Part shown: positions 1 through 6,831 of the stretch, in pieces
Layout of the letters: the number at the start of each line of letters is the position of its first letter
Numbering within the stretch: the first letter of the stretch is position 1
Source of the DNA: JAQBFJ01 sp032123435
Lineage (GTDB): Bacteria > Verrucomicrobiota > Kiritimatiellia > UBA8416 > JAQBFJ01
Direction: 5' to 3'
Length of the DNA: 8,930 nucleotides
Assembly: GCA_032123435.1 (NCBI GenBank)
Contig: JAQBFJ010000260.1
Coordinates: 1 to 8,930 of the forward strand
The notes under the pieces: model-generated
What the model was told of the DNA's origin: nothing
The model's input: the letters and a program-made list of their open reading frames with translations, nothing else
Database searches by the model: none
Made by a program: the position numbers and the translations under genes

Positions 1-1
1 A

Positions 2-409
2 AACGGAGCTTTGCTTGCCGGTTATGTAGAAGTAGGAGACAAGGCGTTCATAAGCGGCAACGTTGGAATACATCAGTTCGTGAGAATAGGCAAATTAGTT
101 ATGCTCGGTGGCGGCGCGGGACTGTCGAAGGATGTTCCTCCATTCTGCATGGTCAGGCCGATATCGTTTAATACGGTTGTCGGACTTAATGTCGTAGGTA
201 TGCGGCGTGCAGGCATTTCTCCTGAAGATCGCACGGAAATTAAACGTGCGTACAAAACATTATATCATTCCGGTCTTAATGTTACCCAGGCTGTGCGGGA
301 GTTGAAATCCTTGTTCCATTCGGAAGTGGCGTTGGAATTCATTGATTTTATCGAACGATCTAAACGCGGGTTGTGCGGATGTCAAAGTGATCAGAATGAG
401 GAAGGGTAA
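2..409 (+). CDS. lpxA: UDP-N-acetylglucosamine acyltransferase LpxA, C-terminal part (5' end outside window)
   Basis: This is the last 135 residues of LpxA, which transfers a 3-hydroxyacyl chain from acyl carrier protein to UDP-GlcNAc, the first step of lipid A synthesis in the cytoplasm. The frame is open from base 2. It holds the end of the left-handed beta-helix (NGALLAGYV, then GIHQF) and the helical C-terminal domain ending in FIERSKRGL, which parallels FFARSTRGL at the end of the E. coli protein. The His of GIHQF corresponds to E. coli His160. The catalytic His125 lies upstream of the window. The Met and second Gly of VMLGGGAG align with the acyl-chain ruler positions Met170 and Gly173. 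The usual LAGHV is LAGYV here. A short tail of about 12 residues (CGCQSDQNEEG) is extra compared with E. coli. The next gene starts 19 nt downstream. Confidence 0.95.
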   Translation, partial: NGALLAGYVEVGDKAFISGNVGIHQFVRIGKLVMLGGGAGLSKDVPPFCMVRPISFNTVVGLNVVGMRRAGISPEDRTEIKRAYKTLYHSGLNVTQAVRELKSLFHSEVALEFIDFIERSKRGLCGCQSDQNEEG

Positions 410-428
410 ATAATAAAAGGATTATAAT

Positions 429-1109
429 ATGGCATTGAATATTGTTGAGAAAATTGATGATCAAGTAAAAATACAGCATGTGCTGGTAAGTGTTTCGGAT
501 AAGACCGGATTAGATAAATTTATCCCGGGACTTGTCGAAGTAAATCCCGGCCTTGTAATATATTCAACAGGCGGTACATATAAGGCCATAGCAGATATGC
601 TTGGTGAAAAAACAGCAGCAAAGAATTTGATCGCTGTTTCACAATATACGGGTCAGCCCGAGATGCAGGGCGGACTTGTCAAAACACTCGATTTCAAAAT
701 ATATTTAGGGCTGTTGAGCGAAACATATAATGAAGCCCATAAAAATGACCTGAAACGAACGAATGCCTGCCCGATAGATATGGTCGTTGTAAATCTTTAC
801 CCGTTCAAAGCTACTGTTGCTAAACCCGGTGTCACTCCGGAACAGGCCAGAACAAATATTGATATCGGGGGACCATGCATGGTGCGTGCCTCGGCCAAGA
901 ATTTCCTGCGCGTTGCTTCTGTTACGGATCCAGGTGATTATGCCGGCATATTGGAAGAATTAAAAAAATCAGAAGGTTGTGTGTCGCTCAGAACCCGTTT
1001 TGATCTGGCGAAAAAATCATTCTCTCATACTTCCGAATATGACGGAGCTATATCCGCTTATCTGCATAATCGCGATTTTAAAGAAGTTCAGGGTTGTTAT
1101 CATGTATGA
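429..1109 (+). CDS. purH: Stand-alone IMP cyclohydrolase (PurH N-terminal, MGS-like domain only)
   Basis: The 226-residue protein matches only the IMP cyclohydrolase half of PurH, which closes FAICAR to IMP in the last step of purine synthesis. Motifs in order are SDKTG (23-27), STGGT (46-50), VKTL (84-87), NLYPF (122-126), NIDIGG (143-148) and SAKN (155-158), then a typical FDLAKKSFSHTSEYDGAI stretch. The C-terminal AICAR transformylase half is absent. The stop at 1107-1109 is followed at once by an unrelated gene, and the next 7 kb contains no such domain, so a simple frameshift does not explain the loss. The usual GRVKTLHP motif reads GLVKTLDF, so a normally conserved Arg is Leu. I recall this variant from other single-domain IMP cyclohydrolases but could not check. 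AAAAGG at 415-420 sits 8 nt before the ATG. A separate AICAR formyltransferase must be encoded elsewhere. Confidence 0.9.
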   Translation: MALNIVEKIDDQVKIQHVLVSVSDKTGLDKFIPGLVEVNPGLVIYSTGGTYKAIADMLGEKTAAKNLIAVSQYTGQPEMQGGLVKTLDFKIYLGLLSETYNEAHKNDLKRTNACPIDMVVVNLYPFKATVAKPGVTPEQARTNIDIGGPCMVRASAKNFLRVASVTDPGDYAGILEELKKSEGCVSLRTRFDLAKKSFSHTSEYDGAISAYLHNRDFKEVQGCYHV

Positions 1110-1488
1110 AGTCAGCGTGAAAACGCATTTTTCCGCCGCGCATCATCTGAATGATTATTCCGGCGATTGTTCTTTTCAGCATGGTCATAATTGGGATGTA
1201 GAGGTCTTTCTCCGAGGAGAAAATCTTAATAAATCAGGCATGCTTATGGATTTCAAGGATGTTAAAGAATCCTTGAAATCCGTTGTTGACACGGTTGATC
1301 ACAAGGATTTGAACACACTTGACGCATTTTCGGATAAGAGTCCTACGTCCGAAAACATAGCGTATTTCCTGTATACTCAACTTTCGGCGAGGATCAATAA
1401 TAAAGAAACACGGATTCATCGCGTGTGTGTGCGCGAAACGGCCGGTACTGGAACAAGTTATTGGGAGGCTGATGGGCGGAATGATTGA
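1102..1488 (+). CDS. queD: 6-pyruvoyl-tetrahydropterin synthase / 6-carboxytetrahydropterin synthase (QueD) family protein
   Basis: The 128-residue protein has the complete T-fold PTPS/QueD signature. His14 in FSAAHHL, His27 and His29 in QHGHN are the expected zinc ligands. Cys23 just before them is the usual catalytic Cys. VDHKDLN (about 65-71), PTSENIA (81-87) and the Glu of RET (111-113) are the other conserved sites. Bacterial members mostly convert 7,8-dihydroneopterin triphosphate to 6-carboxytetrahydropterin on the way to queuosine. A Cys and HGHN spacing like that of QueD favours this role, but a folate or biopterin-type PTPS activity cannot be excluded, and no other que gene is in the window. 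The ATG at 1102 lies inside the end of the preceding gene (8-nt overlap), which implies translational coupling. The open frame extends further upstream, but residue 1 here fits the family start. Confidence 0.88.
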   Translation: MYEVSVKTHFSAAHHLNDYSGDCSFQHGHNWDVEVFLRGENLNKSGMLMDFKDVKESLKSVVDTVDHKDLNTLDAFSDKSPTSENIAYFLYTQLSARINNKETRIHRVCVRETAGTGTSYWEADGRND

Positions 1489-2323
1489 TTTACACGTACA
1501 TTCAACATTTTCAGATGGCAGTAATACTCCCAGGGAATTGGCGGAAAAAGCAAAGCAGGCAGGATTAACGGCGATCGCGTTAACGGATCATGACAATACT
1601 GATGGTGTGGACATATTTATCGATGCCTGCAATGAGTTTGGGCTGACTGGTGTTTCCGGTGTTGAAATCAGCGTTGATGTTCCGAAAGGAACGATGCACA
1701 TTCTGGGGTACTTGTTCGACCAGAATGATGTCCCTCTTCAATCTGCACTTAAACTGATACGGGGCGGACGGTCTGACAGAAACCGGAAAATACTTGATAG
1801 ACTCAATGAGATCGGATTGGATCTGACTTGGGACGAAGTTGCCGATCTGGCTGGTGGAGATGTTGTCGGAAGACCTCATTTCGCCATGGCAATGGTTGCC
1901 AGGAATTATGTTTCTTCCAAGAATGTCGCGTTCGATCTTTATCTCGGGAAGGGCAAGCAGGCATACGTGGACAGATTCAGATTGTCTCCGCAGGATGGTA
2001 TAAAGGTGATAGCTAATGCGGGTGGTGTTGCCGTGCTGGCGCATCCGTTCACGCTTGAACTTGATAAAAAAGCGATGCGTGATTGCATAAGAGACTTAAA
2101 GGAAGTTGGCTTGAAGGGCATTGAGGTCTATTACTCCGAACATTCAAATGGGCAAGTTAAAGAGTATATGAAACTTGCTCGTGAATTTGGTTTGATTGTT
2201 ACTGGAGGGTCCGATTTTCATGGCAAATTGAATCCAGCTGTTCATCTTGGCCGTGGATTTGGTTCCCTTTACGTACCTGACGAATTGATGGATGATCTGC
2301 GTGCGGCCTGCATAAAGACATAG
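1481..2323 (+). CDS. PHP-domain phosphoesterase, RNase AM / 3',5'-nucleoside bisphosphate phosphatase-like (YciV/TrpH family)
   Basis: The 280-residue protein carries all the metal-binding motifs of the PHP superfamily: HVH (5-7), LTDHDNTDG (34-42), GVEIS with Glu62, MHILGY with His73, GRPH (130-133), LAHP with His188 and GGSDFHG (242-248). The order, the length and the insert with an NRKIL...LNEIG helix followed by GRPHFA match the YciV/RNase AM group. Members of that group hydrolyse the 3'-phosphate of 3',5'-nucleoside bisphosphates such as pAp and trim RNA 5' ends. The exact substrate is inference. Two starts are possible. ATG 1481 gives the family-typical MIDLHVHS and an 8-nt overlap with the previous gene. 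ATG 1472 adds three residues. The Shine-Dalgarno GGGAGG at 1463-1468 is 12 nt from the first and 3 nt from the second, so it does not decide. Confidence 0.88.
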   Translation: MIDLHVHSTFSDGSNTPRELAEKAKQAGLTAIALTDHDNTDGVDIFIDACNEFGLTGVSGVEISVDVPKGTMHILGYLFDQNDVPLQSALKLIRGGRSDRNRKILDRLNEIGLDLTWDEVADLAGGDVVGRPHFAMAMVARNYVSSKNVAFDLYLGKGKQAYVDRFRLSPQDGIKVIANAGGVAVLAHPFTLELDKKAMRDCIRDLKEVGLKGIEVYYSEHSNGQVKEYMKLAREFGLIVTGGSDFHGKLNPAVHLGRGFGSLYVPDELMDDLRAACIKT

Positions 2324-2357
2324 TGACATGAAACAGTGGAAATGTTAGGTTGGTTCA

Positions 2358-2369
2358 ATATTCGAATAT
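2358..2369. promoter_or_regulatory. 12-bp perfect palindrome upstream of the small Cys-rich gene
   Basis: ATATTCGAATAT is a perfect 12-bp palindrome lying 1 nt before the AGGGGG ribosome binding site and 15 nt before the ATG at 2385, inside the 61-nt gap after the PHP gene. It could be an operator for a dimeric repressor or a small hairpin near the ribosome binding site. About two such palindromes are expected by chance in a window of this size, so position is the only real support. Confidence 0.2.
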
Positions 2370-2384
2370 GAGGGGGATGACATT

Positions 2385-2531
2385 ATGACCGCAAAAGAAA
2401 CTAAAAAGATTAACGAAGATTGTCCCTGCACTTATCCTGGATGTCCACGGCATGGAGATTGTGAGGAGTGCAAAGAATATCATCATTCCATTGATCAGAA
2501 GACATGTTGCGAAAAGAAGAAAAAGTCATAA
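2385..2531 (+). CDS. Small Cys-rich protein (48 aa), possible metal-binding, DUF6485-like core
   Basis: This short frame has an excellent ribosome binding site (AGGGGG, 2371-2376, 8 nt before the ATG) and ends in TAA. The 48-residue product has six Cys: CPC (13-15), Cys20, Cys26, Cys29 and a CC pair at 41-42. These combine with His23 and two adjacent His (33-34) in the arrangement CPC-TYPGC-x2-HG-x-C-x2-C-x3-HH. The tail is Lys-rich (EKKKKS). The CPCTYPGCxRHGxCxxC core resembles small bacterial proteins that I remember as the DUF6485 family. That match is from memory and was not checked. The spacing of Cys and His suggests zinc or another metal held in a knuckle-like fold; this is inference. 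There is no signal peptide or membrane segment. It stands between the PHP gene and the fumarase genes with no obvious functional link to either. Confidence 0.75.
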   Translation: MTAKETKKINEDCPCTYPGCPRHGDCEECKEYHHSIDQKTCCEKKKKS

Positions 2532-2570
2532 AGCCAACGTGTCGGCGCTTATTTGAAAGTACTTAATTCG

Positions 2571-3455
2571 ATGAAAACCGGGCGCTGGGAACAAAACCTG
2601 TTTGAACTGATAAGGCGAACATCAACAGACCTTCCTGTTGATGTTGAAGTTTCGCTGAAGCGCGCGTTAAAAAAAGAGAAGCGAAACAGTCACGCGGCAT
2701 GGGTGCTTGAAACTATTCTTAAGAGCGCCGAGCTTGCCAGGATACACGATGTTCCCATTTGTCAGGATACGGGTTCTCTGTTGTTCTATTTTCGTGTTCC
2801 GGCTGGATCAGATACAAACGCACTGGTTGCTGTTACCAGGTCAGCTATATCCAGGGCGACGCGTTGCGGATATTTGAGGCAGAACACAATCGATTCAATA
2901 TCAGGCGCTTCGTATGCAACGAATGTGGCACATGGAGCGCCGGTGTTTTGCTTTCAGCAGGGAGCCAGAAAGACATATGATGTGCGCCTGATAATGAAAG
3001 GCGGCGGATCCGAGAACGTTGGCCGCCAATACTCACTGCCTGACGTAACGCTTGGAGCTGAAAGGGATATTGAAGGTGTAAGAAAGTGTATAATGGATGC
3101 CGTGTGTCACGCGCAGGGTAATGGATGCGCGCCGGGAGTCCTTGGGGTTTGTATCGGTGGGGACAGAGCTACCGGTTTTGAGCATTCGAAAGAACAGTTC
3201 TTGCGAAGGCTGAATCAAAGATCTGCGGTTAAATCAATAGCGCGACTTGAAGAAAAAATCATGAAGGATTCAACGGCCCTGGGAATAGGACCTATGGGTA
3301 TTGGCGGAAGAACGACCTTGCTAGGCGTGAAGATAGGTGCTTTAAGTCGTTTACCCGCATGTTATTTCGTTACCACCTCCTTCATGTGCTGGGCTTTCCG
3401 GCGACGTGGTGTGCTGATGGGGCCTGAAGGAGGCGTTAAACGCTGGCTTTGTTAA
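2571..3455 (+). CDS. Class I fumarate hydratase, alpha subunit (iron-sulfur; FumA N-terminal / TtdA type)
   Basis: The 294-residue protein is the iron-sulfur subunit of a two-part class I fumarase, which interconverts fumarate and malate in the cytoplasm. The three Cys expected to hold the [4Fe-4S] cluster are present: Cys64 in PICQDTG, Cys186 in GNGCAPG and Cys273 in FMCWAFRR. MKGGGSEN (about 142-149), GVCIGGDRATG (about 192-202) and GPMGIGGRTTLLG (about 240-252) are also typical. The class is oxygen-labile and common in anaerobes. The related L-tartrate dehydratase alpha subunit (TtdA) has the same architecture, but coupling to a single beta gene in a core-gene cluster favours fumarase. The start is uncertain. 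ATG 2571 fits the family, an upstream TTG at 2553 would add six residues, and neither has a clear Shine-Dalgarno. The beta gene follows 33 nt after the stop if it starts at 3489. Confidence 0.92.
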   Translation: MKTGRWEQNLFELIRRTSTDLPVDVEVSLKRALKKEKRNSHAAWVLETILKSAELARIHDVPICQDTGSLLFYFRVPAGSDTNALVAVTRSAISRATRCGYLRQNTIDSISGASYATNVAHGAPVFCFQQGARKTYDVRLIMKGGGSENVGRQYSLPDVTLGAERDIEGVRKCIMDAVCHAQGNGCAPGVLGVCIGGDRATGFEHSKEQFLRRLNQRSAVKSIARLEEKIMKDSTALGIGPMGIGGRTTLLGVKIGALSRLPACYFVTTSFMCWAFRRRGVLMGPEGGVKRWLC

Positions 3456-3488
3456 CCCGCATATTTCATGAAGAAGGGAAGTATGTTG

Positions 3489-4058
3489 ATGAAAAAGATT
3501 GAATATCCTTTCGCGTTAAATGTGGTGAAAGACCTTAAAGCAGGACAACGGATCAGCTTGTCAGGACGCATAGTAACGGCAAGAGATCGTGTTCATAAGT
3601 ACCTGTTCGAAGGGAATAAGTGCCCAGTTGATCTGCGGGATGGAGCTGTTTATCATTGTGGCCCGGTTATGCTGCAAAAGGAAGGAAAGTGGCATGTGTG
3701 TGCCGCAGGACCTACAACGTCAATGCGACAGGAACCCTATACGCCGCGAATCATTGAACAGTATCGAGTGCGTGTGATAATCGGGAAGGGCGGTATGGGT
3801 GAAGGGACGCGAAAGGCATGTGTTAAATACGGGTGTATATACCTGCAGACGGTAGGCGGAGCAGCGACATGGATTGCACAGAAAATCGAAAACGTTACAG
3901 GGGTCCATCTGTATAAGGAATTTGGCTATGCCGAAGCATTGTGGGAAATTATCGTGAAGGATCTTGAAGCTGTTGTGGCAATTGATGTCAACGGACGGAG
4001 CATCCATAAAAAAGTACAGGCTCTTTCCAGACGGAATCTTAAACATATTCTTGGATAA
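3489..4058 (+). CDS. Class I fumarate hydratase, beta subunit (FumA C-terminal / TtdB type)
   Basis: The 189-residue partner of the preceding gene has the beta-subunit motifs: LSGRIVTARDRVHK (about 24-37), HCGPVM (56-61), GPTTSMRQEPYTP (74-86), IGKGGMG (98-104), KACVKYGCIYL (110-120) and EFGYAEALWEI (144-154). GPTTSxR and TARDxxH are the segments that complete the active site over the cluster of the alpha subunit. Three in-frame ATGs exist (3468, 3483, 3489). The Shine-Dalgarno AAGGGA at 3474-3479 is 9 nt from ATG 3489 and too close to the others, so 3489 is preferred. ATG 3468 would add seven residues. Tartrate dehydratase beta is the alternative reading. The next gene, fmt, starts 10 nt after the stop. 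Confidence 0.92.
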   Translation: MKKIEYPFALNVVKDLKAGQRISLSGRIVTARDRVHKYLFEGNKCPVDLRDGAVYHCGPVMLQKEGKWHVCAAGPTTSMRQEPYTPRIIEQYRVRVIIGKGGMGEGTRKACVKYGCIYLQTVGGAATWIAQKIENVTGVHLYKEFGYAEALWEIIVKDLEAVVAIDVNGRSIHKKVQALSRRNLKHILG

Positions 4059-4067
4059 CGCTTTATC

Positions 4068-5012
4068 ATGCGCATTATTTTCATGGGCTCAGCAGATTTG
4101 TCGTGTCTGACACTGGATGCTTTAATTGACGATTCATGCAACGAGGTTCAGGCTGTTATAACACAGCCTGATAAACCCAAAGGGCGAGCCTTGCACTCGG
4201 CGTCATGTCCGGTGAAAATGCTGGCATTGGAAAGAGGGCTTGAAGTAATTACGCCTGATAATGTTAATTCTGACGAAAGCGTGAAAAAACTGAGTGCCCT
4301 GAACGCGGAATTGATTGTGGTGGTGGCTTATGGACAAATACTGCGCAAGCGCATTCTGGAATTGCCTTCAAAGGGATGTATTAATATGCATGCATCGCTT
4401 CTTCCGAAGTATAGAGGCGCGGCGCCTGTTCAGTGGGCTGTTGCCAATGGGGAAACAGTCACGGGCGTTACGACAATGTTTATGAGTGAAACCATGGATG
4501 CGGGTGATATTATTATGCAGAAAGAAGTTGCTGTTGACGCACATGATACGGCTGGTTCATTGCACGATAAGCTGGCACTGGAAGGAGCGGCGATAATTGT
4601 TAAAACAATAGAGGCGTTGAGAAATAATCAGGTAACCAGAATACGGCAAAATGATAGTGAAGTAACGTTTGCGCCTAAATTGACTAAAAAAGATGGAAAA
4701 ATTGACTGGACCATACCCGCGGAAGAAATTTACAATAGAGTACGAGGCTTTAATCCATGGCCCATGTGCTGGTGTAATACACTGCGTGAAGAAAACGGAT
4801 CATTGCAAATTCTCAGGGTATTGGATGTGCGCGTGGAAGATGTTCAGGGTGATCCGGGTAAAGTATTGAACATTGAAGGGGAGGGGCCCTTGATCGGCAC
4901 TGGCAGAAAGAGCGTGCGGCTTCTGACTGTACAGCCTGAAGGGAAGCGAATAATGAGCGGGAATTCTTATGTTTGCGGGCATAACATGAAGATAGGACAG
5001 GTAATTGAATGA
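4068..5012 (+). CDS. fmt: Methionyl-tRNA formyltransferase
   Basis: The 314-residue protein formylates the initiator Met-tRNA using 10-formyltetrahydrofolate and has almost the same length as the E. coli enzyme (315). The N-terminal formyltransferase domain has MGSAD near the start (usually GTPxF), QPDKPKGR (33-40), and the catalytic triad Asn106, His108 and Asp144. These sit in INMHASLLPKYRGAAP and ETMDAGDI. The C-terminal OB-like domain starts near residue 205 with FAPKLTKKDGKIDW and has the usual RGFNPWP. There is no clear Shine-Dalgarno before the ATG, so re-initiation from the fumarase beta stop 10 nt upstream is likely. Its own stop overlaps the aroB start (ATGA). A def (peptide deformylase) gene, the common partner, is not adjacent. 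Confidence 0.97.
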   Translation: MRIIFMGSADLSCLTLDALIDDSCNEVQAVITQPDKPKGRALHSASCPVKMLALERGLEVITPDNVNSDESVKKLSALNAELIVVVAYGQILRKRILELPSKGCINMHASLLPKYRGAAPVQWAVANGETVTGVTTMFMSETMDAGDIIMQKEVAVDAHDTAGSLHDKLALEGAAIIVKTIEALRNNQVTRIRQNDSEVTFAPKLTKKDGKIDWTIPAEEIYNRVRGFNPWPMCWCNTLREENGSLQILRVLDVRVEDVQGDPGKVLNIEGEGPLIGTGRKSVRLLTVQPEGKRIMSGNSYVCGHNMKIGQVIE

Positions 5013-6091
5013 GCAAAGTTGTAAAAGTTAATTTGGGCGATCGGGCATATAATATATGTGTCGGTTGTAATCTTGCGGTTGGGACAACTCTTGCGGGCGA
5101 GTTAAATGTCAAGGCGCTGGTTGTTTCCGATTCGAATGTTGCTCCTGTTTACGGGAAAAGATGCCTGGAGTCGCTTCGAATCCAGGGCGTGGAAGCTGAT
5201 CTTGTTTCAGTTCCCGCAGGCGAAGGATCTAAAGATCTGCGGACCGTCAGAATGCTCTATGATAAAGCATTGGAATGTGGTTTGGAACGAGGGTCGGTAA
5301 TTATCGCGCTTGGTGGCGGTATGGTTGGAGATTTGGCAGGATTTGTGTCGGCAACTTTTCTGCGTGGTGTTCGCCTGATCCAGGTTCCAACCAGTTTGCT
5401 TGCCATGGTGGACAGCTCGGTAGGCGGGAAAACAGGGGTTAACCTTCCTCAGGGCAAGAATTTGATAGGTGCTTTTCATCAACCGATTGAAGTTGTGGCT
5501 GATTTGACGACGCTTAAATCATTGCCTGAAAGAGAATATGTTTCCGGTATTGCGGAAATTGTCAAATATGGCGTTATATGGGATAGAACCCTGTTTGAAC
5601 AGGTGGAGAATGGCGCGAGTGAGATCATGAAGCGCGAATATGATCTACTCGAAAACATTGTAGAGCGCTGTTGCGCTATAAAAGCGGAAATAGTCGCTAT
5701 AGACGAAAAAGAACTTGGTCTGCGTGCGATCCTGAACTTTGGGCATACCATTGGGCATGCAATAGAAAAAATATCAGGTTTCAGCAGGTACCTGCACGGA
5801 GAAGCTGTCTCTATAGGAATGGCCTGTGCCGCAGAGTTGTCGGTTTCCGAAAAAGGATTTCATGCTGAAGAACGGGATCGTTTGATAAAGCTTCTTTCAT
5901 CATTTGGTTTACCCGTGACGATGAAAAAAGACAAGCCAACCTGGGAAAAATTGAAAAAAGCAATGCTTGCGGACAAGAAAACACAAGGGCGTAAACTGAA
6001 GTTTGTGTTAGCTCAGCAATTGGGCGCAGTCGACTTTGGCTGTGATGTTGCGGATGAAGCGATAAGGCTGTTGTGGACGGAATCGGTATAG
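5009..6091 (+). CDS. aroB: 3-dehydroquinate synthase
   Basis: The 360-residue protein is AroB, which converts DAHP to 3-dehydroquinate in step two of the shikimate pathway, using NAD and a divalent metal. Seen are the nucleotide-binding GGGMVGD (102-108), the signature PTSLLAMVDSSVGGKT (127-142), GKNLIGAFHQP (149-159) and the metal ligands Glu183 (AEIVKYG), His246 (LNFGHTIGH) and His263 (LHGEAV). The length is normal and all key residues are present. The start ATG overlaps the fmt stop by 4 nt (ATGA), which is classical translational coupling. No other aromatic amino acid gene is in the window. Confidence 0.97.
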   Translation: MSKVVKVNLGDRAYNICVGCNLAVGTTLAGELNVKALVVSDSNVAPVYGKRCLESLRIQGVEADLVSVPAGEGSKDLRTVRMLYDKALECGLERGSVIIALGGGMVGDLAGFVSATFLRGVRLIQVPTSLLAMVDSSVGGKTGVNLPQGKNLIGAFHQPIEVVADLTTLKSLPEREYVSGIAEIVKYGVIWDRTLFEQVENGASEIMKREYDLLENIVERCCAIKAEIVAIDEKELGLRAILNFGHTIGHAIEKISGFSRYLHGEAVSIGMACAAELSVSEKGFHAEERDRLIKLLSSFGLPVTMKKDKPTWEKLKKAMLADKKTQGRKLKFVLAQQLGAVDFGCDVADEAIRLLWTESV

Positions 6092-6139
6092 CCCTGTCGA
6101 TAAAAGACAAAAATGTTGCATATGGAGACAGGGACAGGG
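6092..6139. repeat. Short inverted repeat in the gap after aroB
   Basis: CCCTGTC at 6092-6098, immediately after the aroB stop, is complementary to GACAGGG at 6127-6133, with a 28-nt loop. A second, overlapping partial copy of the right arm follows (GGGACAGGG, 6131-6139). With so long a loop and no T-run it is not a good intrinsic terminator. It may be a weak RNA stem that separates aroB from the next gene, or chance. Confidence 0.25.
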
Positions 6140-6171
6140 TAACATGATGTCAATTGAGGAGGTTGTAGGCA

Positions 6172-6774
6172 TTGTCAGCGATTAACGAAACAATTGTAAG
6201 AGAGTTTTTTGAATTATTGGGGTATTTTGTGATTCAACCCCGTAAACATGTCGTTGCGGTCCGCTTAAAAGGGGTTGAAGAGGAATTTGATCTTGCCGTT
6301 CTGAATCCAACGGTTACTGAACATAAACTGCCTGATAATATGGTCTGGACAGTAAAAGACCTTAAATGTGTCGGCCGTGCCATTGTTGCCGTGCGCGGCT
6401 GGCATACGGAACGGTTTTACGTTTCAACATTTGAACAGACCCCTGACATTTTGCGCTTCACAGAGGAGCGCTCGCTTAAATTAGCCGGCAAACTAATGAG
6501 CTCCTCTTCAATGGCCAAAATTCTGTGCCTGCCTAAACTTGCCGCATCAGGTGAACTTAAAAGTAAGACTATCCGGCTGTTGCGAGAACATGGCGTTGAT
6601 GGTGTTATTTCTTTTCAAACCATGTTGGAAGAACTTGTGAAACAGGTGAATGTAAATAATAATTACGAGAAATCGGATGTTCTTCAAGTAATCAGGCTCC
6701 TTAAGAACTATGATTTTATACGGGATGATCAACTGGACTTTTTTGCCAAAAAAAGACATAAAAGAACAAAATAA
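6172..6774 (+). CDS. Uncharacterised 200-residue protein, TTG start
   Basis: I do not recognise this gene. The start TTG at 6172 is set by a perfect GAGGAGG Shine-Dalgarno (6156-6162) 9 nt upstream. There is no signal peptide or membrane segment. The N-terminal half alternates helix and strands: an amphipathic helix ending in FFELLGYFV (12-20), then VVAVRL (27-32), EEEFDLAVLNP (36-46) and AIVAVRGWHTERF (70-82). An acidic E-x-D in one strand followed by a strand ending in a basic residue recalls the PD-(D/E)XK nuclease fold, but the usual ExK is absent (AVRGW here), so this is only a guess. The C-terminal half (about 100-200) is helical, with a possible winged-helix-like segment (SKTIRLLREHGVDGVISF). 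It ends in a basic tail (KKRHKRTK), which would suit nucleic-acid contact. It lies between aroB and pyk. Confidence 0.8.
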   Translation: MSAINETIVREFFELLGYFVIQPRKHVVAVRLKGVEEEFDLAVLNPTVTEHKLPDNMVWTVKDLKCVGRAIVAVRGWHTERFYVSTFEQTPDILRFTEERSLKLAGKLMSSSSMAKILCLPKLAASGELKSKTIRLLREHGVDGVISFQTMLEELVKQVNVNNNYEKSDVLQVIRLLKNYDFIRDDQLDFFAKKRHKRTK

Positions 6775-6831
6775 CGAAAATGCCTGTATGTTGTTATCCT
6801 GTTAAATTCCCGGCAAACACCACGATATCTT

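Noticed and set aside
429..1109. Frameshift as the cause of the missing AICAR transformylase domain
   Set aside because: No transformylase-like sequence appears in any frame downstream; the next gene starts 8 nt before the stop and is intact, so the single-domain form is genuine.
1580..2044. Long minus-strand frame of 154 codons inside the PHP gene
   Set aside because: It is antisense to a gene with complete PHP metal motifs, and its product has no coherent family features.
2571..4058. Split fumarase as a broken single-chain FumA
   Set aside because: Both halves are complete with their own starts and all expected motifs; two-subunit class I enzymes are a normal form, so this is not a pseudogene.
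6144..6185. Tiny frame from ATGATG upstream of the 200-residue gene, possible leader peptide
   Set aside because: It encodes only 13 residues without runs of a regulatory amino acid, and its coding sequence merely contains the Shine-Dalgarno of the real gene. Coupling is possible but unsupported.
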